Positions 16,441 to 23,770 of a stretch of DNA of 64,000 nt are shown here, piece by piece. The notes below the pieces were generated by a model. The model worked only from the letters and a program-made list of their open reading frames with translations, searched no databases and was not told where the DNA came from. This DNA is from an uncultured cyanobacterium (GTDB lineage: Bacteria; Cyanobacteriota; Cyanobacteriia; PCC-6307; Cyanobiaceae), in the NCBI GenBank assembly GCA_903871775.1, contig CAIQIA010000001.1:1-64000 (forward strand), read 5' to 3'. Position 1 is the stretch's first letter; each line of letters starts with the position of its first letter. The translations under genes and the position numbers were made by a program.

Positions 16441-17853
16441 ATGCGGCCCACCTTCGCCATGGACCTGAACGATGCCGAGCGTCTGCTCGAGGCGGCCCTC
16501 GCCGAAGCCCGGCGCGACGGCTCCCGGGTGGCCGCTGCGGTGGTGGATGCCGGGGGCCGGCTGATCGCCTTCCGTCGGCTCGATGGCGCCAGCGCCGCCG
16601 CCGCCGAGGTGGCCATCGCCAAGGCCCGCATGGCAGCCCTCAGCGGCACGGACACCGCCGGGTTGGAGGCAGCCATCAATGGCGAACGGCCGGCCCTGCT
16701 GCAGCTGGCGCCGGCCCTCGGCCAGCCGGCGGCGGCCATGGGGGGCGGCCTGGCCCTGCGCTGGGATGGCGAGCTGCTGGGGGGCCTGGGGGTGTCCGGG
16801 ATGACGCCCCAGCGCGATGGCGCCATCGCCGCGGCCGGCGCCGCCGCCCTGCCCCCCTGGCCCCACCTGGAGGCGGTGACGTTCAGCTGCGCCGACGCCG
16901 AGGCGATGGCCGCCTTCTTCTGCAGCCGGCTGGGCTGCCGCCGGCTCGATGCGATCGACCCCGGCCCGGGCTATGCCAGCCTGATCGGCCTGCCGGGGGC
17001 CCGGCTGAAGCTGGTGCGGCTGGCCCTCGGCGGCGAGCGCCTGGAGCTGCTGGAGGTGCAGGATGCGGGCCCCGGCGGGCGGGCCGGCCGCCCCTTTCCC
17101 GCCGACAGCCGCAGCAACGACCTCTGGTTCCAGCACATCTGCATCGTGGTGCGGGACCTGGAGCAGGCCAGTGCACCCCTACGGCAGGCCATCGCCGCCG
17201 GCCGCCTGGAGGCCATCTCTTCGGGCCTCCAGCGGCTGCCCGACTGGAACAGCGCCGCCGCCGGCATCAGGGCCTTCAAGCTGCACAGCCCTGAAGGCCA
17301 TTGCCTTGAGCTGCTCGAGTTCCCGGCCGACAAGGGCGACGCGCGCTGGCACAGCCCGGATGACACCAGCTCAAATCCGGCCGGCCTTGTGCTCGGCATC
17401 GACCACAGCGCCATCGGCATCGGCGACACCGAGCGCAGCTGCCGCTTCTACAACGACCTGCTGGGGCTGCACCTGGGCGGTGATGGCATCAACGAAGGGC
17501 CCGAGCAGGACGGCCTCGATGGACTGACCGACACCCGGGTGCGCATCACCGGCCACCGCTGCCCCAGTGGCGCCGGCATCGAATGCCTCGACTACCGCCA
17601 CCCCAGCGGCGGCCGGCCGATGCCCACCGACCTTGCTCCCCAGGATCGGGCCCATGGCCAGCTGCGGCTGCTGGTGGGCCGCGACCCGGCCCGGCTCGAG
17701 GCGATCGCCGCTGGGCTGGAGGACCACGGCGGCCGGCTGATCAGCCCTGGGGTGGTGACGCTCCCTGATCCAGAAGCCCGCGCGCTGGGCTTTCAGGCCG
17801 GCCTGCAGGTGCGCGACCCCGACGGCCATCGCCTGCAGCTGGTGGTGCACTGA
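16441..17853 (+). CDS. GlcG/HbpS-like domain fused to two VOC (glyoxalase) domains
   Basis: 470 residues; a second ATG at 16459 is also possible. Residues about 7-130 are a GlcG/HbpS (DUF336) domain: VAAAVVDAGGRLIAFRRLDGA and, later, GELLGGLGVSG. Residues about 140-290 form a vicinal oxygen chelate domain with HLEAVTF, LELLEV, FQHICIVV and CLELLEFP giving the H/E/H/E metal-ligand pattern. Residues about 315-470 are a second VOC domain (GIDHSAIGIGDTERS to QVRDPDGHRLQLVVH). It starts 4 bp after the Nif11 stop. GlcG-type domains bind haem or occur with glycolate/diol operons, and VOC domains isomerise or cleave small substrates. The substrate is unknown and the fusion is unusual. Confidence 0.8.
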   Translation: MRPTFAMDLNDAERLLEAALAEARRDGSRVAAAVVDAGGRLIAFRRLDGASAAAAEVAIAKARMAALSGTDTAGLEAAINGERPALLQLAPALGQPAAAMGGGLALRWDGELLGGLGVSGMTPQRDGAIAAAGAAALPPWPHLEAVTFSCADAEAMAAFFCSRLGCRRLDAIDPGPGYASLIGLPGARLKLVRLALGGERLELLEVQDAGPGGRAGRPFPADSRSNDLWFQHICIVVRDLEQASAPLRQAIAAGRLEAISSGLQRLPDWNSAAAGIRAFKLHSPEGHCLELLEFPADKGDARWHSPDDTSSNPAGLVLGIDHSAIGIGDTERSCRFYNDLLGLHLGGDGINEGPEQDGLDGLTDTRVRITGHRCPSGAGIECLDYRHPSGGRPMPTDLAPQDRAHGQLRLLVGRDPARLEAIAAGLEDHGGRLISPGVVTLPDPEARALGFQAGLQVRDPDGHRLQLVVH

Positions 17854-17857
17854 AGCG

Positions 17858-19189
17858 TCAGGCCCGGCGAACGATCAACACAGCTCCGATCCCGATCAAT
17901 GCGGCAAAGCTGATCAGCAGGCCGTTCTGCTGGCCAATCACACCCCAGAGGTAGCCGCAGGCCACCGCCAGCACCGCCATCAGGGAGCAGGCCCCGGTCA
18001 GCACCCTTCGCCAGGCGCTGCAGCCAGCCAGCGGCTTTCTCACGCATGACAATCCCGCCAGTCCGTACACCAGCAGGAAACTGAGCACGGTGACTCCTCC
18101 GAACAGGTTGTAGAGCGTCTCTGGAGGCAGACCCCGCTGCACCAGCACGGCACCGAAGCCGATGATCGGCAGACCCAGGCCAGCCATGGCTGCTGCCGGG
18201 GTCTGAAACCGGGGGTGAACGGCAGCCAGGCGGCGTGGCAGCACCCCCTGCCTGGCCAGACCCAGACCCAACCGGCCGAAGGCCGTGAGGCTGCCCAGGC
18301 TGCTGCCGAACAGGCAGAGGAACGTACCGAACTGGATCCAGCGGCCGGAACCGGTCTGCCCAAGCTGGTCGGCCAGCAGGCTGATCGGATCAAGGGCCGT
18401 GCGCTGCGCTGCCGGCAGCCAGGCCAGCCCTTCGCTGAGCACCACCGCCCAGAACAGAAACAGCCCACCGGCCACCAGCACAGCCGTCCGCAGGGCCCGG
18501 GGCACGGCCTGCTCCGGCCGCAGCGCCTCCTGACCAAGGTTGGCGGCGCTCTCGAATCCCATGAAGCTGAGCACGGCCACCATCAGGCCGGCGCGCACCT
18601 GGGAACCCCCATCCCCGCTGGGGTCGATCGCATGCAGATCGGCCGGCGCCCCTCCCTGCCTCAGCACCACCAGGCAGAGCCCGAGCACGATCAGCACCGA
18701 GACGGTCTCGGTGAGCAGCATGGTGGTGGTCGAAAGACGCACGTCGCGGCGGGCCAGCGCCAGGCTGGCCAGGGCAGCGACCAGAAAGGTGGCCAGGGGC
18801 AGCGGCGGCAGGCCCAGGGGCGCCAGCAGGATGGTGAGATAGGAGCCGAGGAAGGCCATGCAGGCCAGGGCCGCAGCGCCGTAACCCAGCAGCATGGCCC
18901 AACTGGCGAGACCGCCCACACCCTGGCCCAGGCCCGCCTCCACATAACCGGCGATGCCAGTGGGCCGAGCCGGCTCATGGCGGAAGAGGACCAGCGTCTC
19001 GCTCACCAGCAGAATCACCGCCAGGGCAATGGCATAGGCGAGCCAGGTGGCTCTCCCCGCAGCCTGATGCACATCGGGGATGTTGAGGACGGCCGTGAGG
19101 GTGAGCCCAACCGTGGCCAGGGACTGGCCGAGGATCGCCACCGGGCCGAGACAACGGGGCAGCCCGGGAGAGGAGGTCCCTGCCGTCAT
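17858..19189 (-). CDS. APC-family amino acid permease
   Basis: 443 residues, about 12 hydrophobic spans. The N-terminus shows GQSLATVGLTLTAVLNIP and RPTGIAGYVEAGLG. A central SFMGFESAANLGQEA is the conserved APC transmembrane-6 motif (FxGFE), and a late SLTAFGRLGLGLARQGVLPRRLAAVHP resembles the loop-8 signature. It probably imports or exchanges an amino acid or amine across the inner membrane. Its start overlaps the debranching-enzyme stop by ATGA, suggesting co-transcription. Convergent with the GlcG-VOC gene. Confidence 0.85.
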   Translation of the reverse strand: MTAGTSSPGLPRCLGPVAILGQSLATVGLTLTAVLNIPDVHQAAGRATWLAYAIALAVILLVSETLVLFRHEPARPTGIAGYVEAGLGQGVGGLASWAMLLGYGAAALACMAFLGSYLTILLAPLGLPPLPLATFLVAALASLALARRDVRLSTTTMLLTETVSVLIVLGLCLVVLRQGGAPADLHAIDPSGDGGSQVRAGLMVAVLSFMGFESAANLGQEALRPEQAVPRALRTAVLVAGGLFLFWAVVLSEGLAWLPAAQRTALDPISLLADQLGQTGSGRWIQFGTFLCLFGSSLGSLTAFGRLGLGLARQGVLPRRLAAVHPRFQTPAAAMAGLGLPIIGFGAVLVQRGLPPETLYNLFGGVTVLSFLLVYGLAGLSCVRKPLAGCSAWRRVLTGACSLMAVLAVACGYLWGVIGQQNGLLISFAALIGIGAVLIVRRA

Positions 19190-21333
19190 GGCGTGACTCC
19201 CGCTGCAGCCCGCACCAGCAGCACCACCACCGAACGGGGCTGCGCACCGTAAGCGGGCTCGGCCAGGGGAGGCGCCGCCGCCCAGTCGACGATGTCATCA
19301 GGGCTCGGCAGGGCGGTATCGATCCAGCGGTGCCAACGACCATCCGCCAGGCCGGTGGGCGGCAGGGCGAACCGGAGGGGCTGCCACCAGGCATTCACCA
19401 GCAGGTGGAGCCGAAAACAATGGTCCGCGCTGGTGTACGAGAGCGCCAGCGAATGGGAATCGGGGCCCCAGTCGGGTTTGAACGGTTCCACCCCGTGCCA
19501 TTCGATGGCGCACCGTCGCAGCAGCTCCGTCAGCGACAGCTGGGAGTGATCCAGCACCACATCGCGGCGCTGGCGATAGGCGATCAGTTCGCGGGTGAAA
19601 CGCAGCAGATCGGCCCGGCGTTCCACCAGGCTCCAGTCGAACCAGCTGATCGGATTGTCCTGGCAGTAGGCATTGTTGTTGCCTCGCTGGCTGCGGCCCA
19701 CCTCGTCACCCATCGCCAGCATCGGCGTGCCGGCCGACAACAGAAGCAGGCACAGGGCGTTGCGCATCTGGCGCGCTCGGAGGGACAGCACCTGGGGATC
19801 GTCGCTGGGGCCCTCGACGCCACAGTTCCAGCTGGCGTTGTCATCGGAGCCGTCTCGGTTGGCTTCGCCGTTGGCCTCGTTGTGCTTGCCGTTGTAACTC
19901 ACCCAGTCGGCCAGGGTGAAGCCGTCGTGGCAGGTGATGAAGTTGACGCTCAGCTCCGCTTCGCGGCCGCGCTGACCGTACACATCGGGGCTGCCGATCA
20001 GCCGCTGGGCCGCCGCCCAGGCAAAACCCCGATCCCCCTTGAGGAAATGGCGCAGATCGTCGCGAAAGCGGCCGTTCCATTCCTGCCAGCGCTCACCGAC
20101 GAAGCTCCCCACCTCGTAGAGGCCGGCCGCATCCCAGGCTTCGGCAATCAGCTTCGTGCCCGCCAGCACCGGATCACTGTCGAGATCCAGGAGAATCGGC
20201 GGCCTCGGCTCGGGATTGCCCTCTTCATCGCGGGAGAGCACCGCCGCCAGATCAAACCGGAAACCATCCACATGCATGTGCTGCACCCAGTGGCGCAGGC
20301 TGTGGCGGATCAGGCGACGCACCACGGGGTTGTTGGCATTGAGTGTGTTCCCACAGCCAGTGACATCGATGTCGCACAGGCCGCCCTCGCCGTCATCTCT
20401 CAGCAGGTAGTAATCGTGGGGTGCCAGTCCGCGGTACGAGAGGGTGGGCCCCGCCGCCGGGCCCGCCATCGCCCCCTCGGCGGTGTGGTTGAACACCACA
20501 TCGAGGATCACCTCGATCCCCGCCCTGTGCAGGGCCTTCACCAGATCGCGGAACTCGTCGAGCACAGCCAGGGGGTGGTGCCCCCCGCCGTAGCCCGGAT
20601 GGGGCGCCAGCACGCTCAACGGCTGATAGCCCCAGTGGTTGGTCAGCCCGGCGGGTGCCGTCTGAGGATCGAAGGCGAACACCGGAAGCAGCTCGACCGC
20701 CGTGATGCCCAGCCGCTGCAGGTAGGGAATGGTGTCAATCAGACCGGCGTAGGTGCCCGCCCGTGGCGCAGCCACCGGGGCGCTCGCATCAGCCGTGAAG
20801 CCCCGCACATGCAGCTCGTAGATCACCGTCTCGCGGGCAGGCCGGCGCAGGGGGCGATCCCCTTCCCAGTCGTAGCGGCTGAGGTCGGCCACCACACTCT
20901 TCATCGCCCCGGCCCAGCCGTCATCGCCGTTCAGACGCTGACCCCGCTGGCGGCAGTAGCCGTCTGGCACGGCCACGGCCAGGCCGTAGGGATCGAGCAG
21001 CAGACAATCAGGATCGGCAGGCAATCGGTAGCCATAGAGCTGACCGGGCTCCACCCCCGTCAGCAGGCCATGGCGATAGGAGCCGCTGCAGTGGGCCTCG
21101 CCGTCAAAGGCCACCACCACCGAGGGGCACGGAGCATCGACCGCCTCGAACAGACACAGCTCAACCCGGTCGCCATGGGGAGCGTGGATGCTGAAGTTGA
21201 CACCCGGGTTGCTCACACCGTGCTGACGGGACGCACCGAGCGGGGCACTGCAACCGGCGCTCAGGCCCAGAGAAGACGCGCCCACAGCCAGCCACCCCAT
21301 CGCGCACCTGCCCATGGTGGCCAGAGCGCTCAC
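19186..21333 (-). CDS. glgX: Glycogen debranching enzyme, GlgX/isoamylase type (GH13)
   Basis: 715 residues from a GTG at 21333; an ATG at 21315 is also in frame. N-terminal CBM48-like part (GVNFSIHAPHGDRVELCLFE) precedes the GH13 barrel: DVVFNHTAEG (region I), DGFRFDLAAVL (nucleophile Asp), LIAEAWDAAG (acid/base Glu) and FITCHDGFTLADWV (third Asp region). It hydrolyses alpha-1,6 branches of glycogen or limit dextrins. About 30 extra N-terminal residues (MGWLAVGASSLGLSAGCSAP) precede the normal PLGA start and look weakly lipoprotein-like; a later true start is possible. Neighbour of the APC permease and, divergently, of DoxX. Confidence 0.9.
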   Translation of the reverse strand: MSALATMGRCAMGWLAVGASSLGLSAGCSAPLGASRQHGVSNPGVNFSIHAPHGDRVELCLFEAVDAPCPSVVVAFDGEAHCSGSYRHGLLTGVEPGQLYGYRLPADPDCLLLDPYGLAVAVPDGYCRQRGQRLNGDDGWAGAMKSVVADLSRYDWEGDRPLRRPARETVIYELHVRGFTADASAPVAAPRAGTYAGLIDTIPYLQRLGITAVELLPVFAFDPQTAPAGLTNHWGYQPLSVLAPHPGYGGGHHPLAVLDEFRDLVKALHRAGIEVILDVVFNHTAEGAMAGPAAGPTLSYRGLAPHDYYLLRDDGEGGLCDIDVTGCGNTLNANNPVVRRLIRHSLRHWVQHMHVDGFRFDLAAVLSRDEEGNPEPRPPILLDLDSDPVLAGTKLIAEAWDAAGLYEVGSFVGERWQEWNGRFRDDLRHFLKGDRGFAWAAAQRLIGSPDVYGQRGREAELSVNFITCHDGFTLADWVSYNGKHNEANGEANRDGSDDNASWNCGVEGPSDDPQVLSLRARQMRNALCLLLLSAGTPMLAMGDEVGRSQRGNNNAYCQDNPISWFDWSLVERRADLLRFTRELIAYRQRRDVVLDHSQLSLTELLRRCAIEWHGVEPFKPDWGPDSHSLALSYTSADHCFRLHLLVNAWWQPLRFALPPTGLADGRWHRWIDTALPSPDDIVDWAAAPPLAEPAYGAQPRSVVVLLVRAAAGVTP

Positions 21334-21370
21334 CCCTGACTACGGTTCAGGAGCACATTCGGCTGGGCCG

Positions 21371-21877
21371 ATGGACATCACCGTGATCGAGCTGCTGGTA
21401 CCAGCAGCGCCCTCAACGGCAGCCCAGACGGCACTGCTGGTGCTGCGGTTGTTCATGGGCGTGTGTTTCATCCGCCACGGCTGGCCGAAGCTGCGCAACC
21501 TCAGCACCTGGGCCCAGGCCCTGAAGACACCGAAGTGGCTCTGCTTCCTCTCGGCCGCCTCCATGTTCGGGGGCGGCATCGCCCTTCTGCCTGGCCTCCT
21601 CACCCCGCTCGCAGCACTGGCGATCCTGGTCTCCATGGGCTACGCGATGGTGCTGGAGATCCGCCTGGGCTTTCCCTTCATCGCCCCCGACCCGTATCAG
21701 ATTCCGGAGGGTGATTACGCAGGGCCGATGGGGGTGGGAGATCCACCCAGTTGGGAAAAAGCCGCCATGTATGTGGTGATGTGCCTGGTGCTGATCGGCT
21801 GCGGTGGCGGCCTTTTTTCCCTCGACAATCTGCTGATCGCTGACCTGCTCAGAGTGGCCGAGTCAGACCTCGGTTGA
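21371..21877 (+). CDS. DoxX-family membrane protein
   Basis: 168 residues from the ATG at 21371; longer upstream frames would run into the divergent GlgX start. Four hydrophobic helices with the family feature LRLFMGVCFIRHGWPKLRN and an AALAILVSMGYAMVLEIRLGFPF segment. DoxX proteins are small integral-membrane proteins associated with quinone or thiosulfate redox reactions and with oxidative-stress complexes. It lies beside a quinol-oxidase-like array, which fits a membrane redox role (inference). Its 3' end overlaps the convergent Nif11 gene by 15 bp. Confidence 0.75.
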   Translation: MDITVIELLVPAAPSTAAQTALLVLRLFMGVCFIRHGWPKLRNLSTWAQALKTPKWLCFLSAASMFGGGIALLPGLLTPLAALAILVSMGYAMVLEIRLGFPFIAPDPYQIPEGDYAGPMGVGDPPSWEKAAMYVVMCLVLIGCGGGLFSLDNLLIADLLRVAESDLG

Positions 21878-22126
21878 TGCAGCCTCAGCCCCAAACGCGT
21901 GGATCAGGGCGTCACCCCAGCTGTTGATGCCCTCCAGGATACTGTCAGGGGCAGCATGAATCGCCCGGGCATGCTCACGCAGCAGCGCGGGCTTGTCGAT
22001 TTGATGCCCGTGACTGGCGGCGAGAGTCACGATGTCATCAACACCGGCAGCAGCGTGAACCTGGCTGCGAACGGTATGGTCTGACAGAACAATGGAGCGG
22101 AAGGCCTGAAGGGATGCGGCAGACAT
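21863..22126 (-). CDS. Nif11-like peptide, second copy
   Basis: 87 residues. LQAFRSIVLSDHTVRSQVHAA followed by DDIVTLAASHGHQIDKPALL is the Nif11 pattern (two helices, then a xxxGxxx turn). The C-terminus (INSWGDALIHAFGAEAASTEV) lacks a GG cleavage site and Cys. Last gene of the minus-strand array that begins with the DUF2231 proteins, 68 bp after the GMC1 stop. It shares little beyond the fold with the copy at 16,179. Function unknown: possible precursor or small regulator. Confidence 0.7.
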   Translation of the reverse strand: MSAASLQAFRSIVLSDHTVRSQVHAAAGVDDIVTLAASHGHQIDKPALLREHARAIHAAPDSILEGINSWGDALIHAFGAEAASTEV

Positions 22127-22154
22127 GAAGCAGAGCTTGCCTGGTTACGCCCCC

Positions 22155-22184
22155 GTTCTAGCCAGGAACAGGGGCCTGGCCCAA
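22155..22184 (-). promoter_or_regulatory. Possible promoter with overlapping hairpin ahead of the Nif11 gene
   Basis: On the minus strand TTGGGC (22179-22184), an 18-bp spacer and TAGAAC (22155-22160) resemble a weak sigma-70 promoter 29 bp above the Nif11 ATG. The spacer contains an inverted repeat GCCAGG (22161-22166) and CCTGGC (22175-22180). The repeat might be an operator or the end of the GMC1 transcript. Confidence 0.3.
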
Positions 22185-22194
22185 CGGAGACGCG

Positions 22195-23757
22195 TCAACC
22201 CGATGCCAGACGTTCACGCATGTGGTCGCCCACCCGCAGGGCATTGGCAATGGCCGTGAGGGAAGGGTTCACAGCACCGATGCTGGGGAAGAAACTGGTG
22301 TCAACGACATAGAGGTTGTCAAGGTCGTGGGCCTTGCACATCGGATCAAGAACAGATGTGGAAGGGTCGTCGCCAAAACGACAGGTGCCGGCCTGGTGGG
22401 CCACGGCCGCCAGACCCATGGGAGAGCCGAAGTAGACCTGCCGTTCAGCCAGATGTTGCTGCAGATAAAGACGATCCAGCAGACCCTCCAGGCGTGAGCG
22501 CAGCTCCCTGGAGGCAGCGACATTCGTGGGCGTGTAATGCAGCGTGATCTGCCCTTCGGGCGTGACGGTGACGCGGTTCTCGGCAAGGGGCAGGTCTTCG
22601 GTCTGCAACCAGAAGTCCAGGGCATGGTCGGCAATGCGGTCCATGCTCCAGCCAGGGGCCAGGGCCGTGAGCAGGGGCTTGTAACCCTTCATCATCGCCC
22701 CATTGGTCTTGCCGGTCATCTGAATCTGGCCCATCGGGAAGGGGAAAGCCTCATCGCCGAAGTACCAGTCATTGATGGCCAGGGTCTTCTGAAACACCGT
22801 GGCGTTGGGCTCATGGGCGAGGGCCACAAGGGCCTGGCACTGGTGGTACATGTAATTGCGGCCCACCTGATCCGAACTGTTGGCCAGCCCTCGGGGATGG
22901 TGGTCGTTGGCCGACATCAGCAACAGCCTGGCGGAATTAGCGGCTCCACAACTGACCACCACCAGATCACCGCTGAAGCGCAGCTCTTCGCCATCGCGCT
23001 GCACAACAACACGGCTGACGGCACGGCCCGAGGCATCGGTCTCCAGGCGGCGAACCTCGGCGCGGGTGAGCAGGGTGAGGGAGGAATCAGGCTGGCTGAG
23101 GGCGGGCCTGATTCCCATCACCTCGGCATCACCCTTGGCATGCACCAGACAGGGATACCCGTCGCAGCGATTGCACTTGAGACAGGCGCTGAACGCAGGA
23201 TCCGACTCCGTGAGATTCACCCCCGTGGGTGCATGGAACGGACGCAGGCCTGCCGCCCTGAGGTCATCGGCCAGCCGCTGGATGCGCGGCTCATGGGCGA
23301 TGGGCGGGTGGGGGAACGGTGAACTGCGGAACGGCTCAATCGGGTCCTCACCGGCCAGACCATGGACGTGGTACCAGCTTTCGGCGCGGGCGTAGTAGGG
23401 CTCCAGATCCGCGTAGCGGATGGGCCAGGCCGGCGAGATGCCATCGACGTGGGCAACAGCCTCAAAATCACGCTCGCGCAGCCGGAAGTGGGCCGCTCCA
23501 TACATTTTTGTGGCGCCACCGACGACGTAATGGCTACCGGGCTGGAACGGCCGGCCCTGGCCGTCAAACCAGACATCGGCGGAGACATAGCGCTCTCGCT
23601 GGAAGACTTCGACCGGATCCCAGTTCTGCGGTTCGCGGGGCAGCCAGTCGCCGCGCTCCAGCACAAGCACCTTGACACCTGACTCCACCAGGGAGCGGGC
23701 CAGGGTGCCACCACCGGCACCACTGCCAATGATCACGACCTGATAGTGATTGTCCAT
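22195..23757 (-). CDS. GMC-family flavoprotein dehydrogenase with Cys cluster (GMC1)
   Basis: 520 residues. FAD Rossmann motif IIGSGAGGGTLARSL at the N-terminus and LVLERGDWLP. C-terminal catalytic pair intact: His454 in AHQAGTCRFG and Asn497 in AVNPSLT. A cluster CLKCNRCDGYPC (Cys192, 195, 198, 203) is inserted in the substrate domain and could bind an Fe-S centre or Zn. No signal peptide, so probably cytoplasmic or peripheral on the membrane. GMC enzymes oxidise alcohols or sugars using FAD, passing electrons to O2, quinone or cytochrome. It is 13 bp from the GH63-like gene and downstream of an oxidase array, which suggests a sugar or polyol dehydrogenase. Substrate unknown. Confidence 0.85.
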   Translation of the reverse strand: MDNHYQVVIIGSGAGGGTLARSLVESGVKVLVLERGDWLPREPQNWDPVEVFQRERYVSADVWFDGQGRPFQPGSHYVVGGATKMYGAAHFRLRERDFEAVAHVDGISPAWPIRYADLEPYYARAESWYHVHGLAGEDPIEPFRSSPFPHPPIAHEPRIQRLADDLRAAGLRPFHAPTGVNLTESDPAFSACLKCNRCDGYPCLVHAKGDAEVMGIRPALSQPDSSLTLLTRAEVRRLETDASGRAVSRVVVQRDGEELRFSGDLVVVSCGAANSARLLLMSANDHHPRGLANSSDQVGRNYMYHQCQALVALAHEPNATVFQKTLAINDWYFGDEAFPFPMGQIQMTGKTNGAMMKGYKPLLTALAPGWSMDRIADHALDFWLQTEDLPLAENRVTVTPEGQITLHYTPTNVAASRELRSRLEGLLDRLYLQQHLAERQVYFGSPMGLAAVAHQAGTCRFGDDPSTSVLDPMCKAHDLDNLYVVDTSFFPSIGAVNPSLTAIANALRVGDHMRERLASG

Positions 23758-23770
23758 GACAGCGATGTCC

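Noticed and set aside
21250-21333. Lipoprotein signal on the GlgX-like protein
   Set aside because: LSAGC only weakly fits a lipobox, the stretch before it is short, and a later start is possible; the enzyme family is cytoplasmic.
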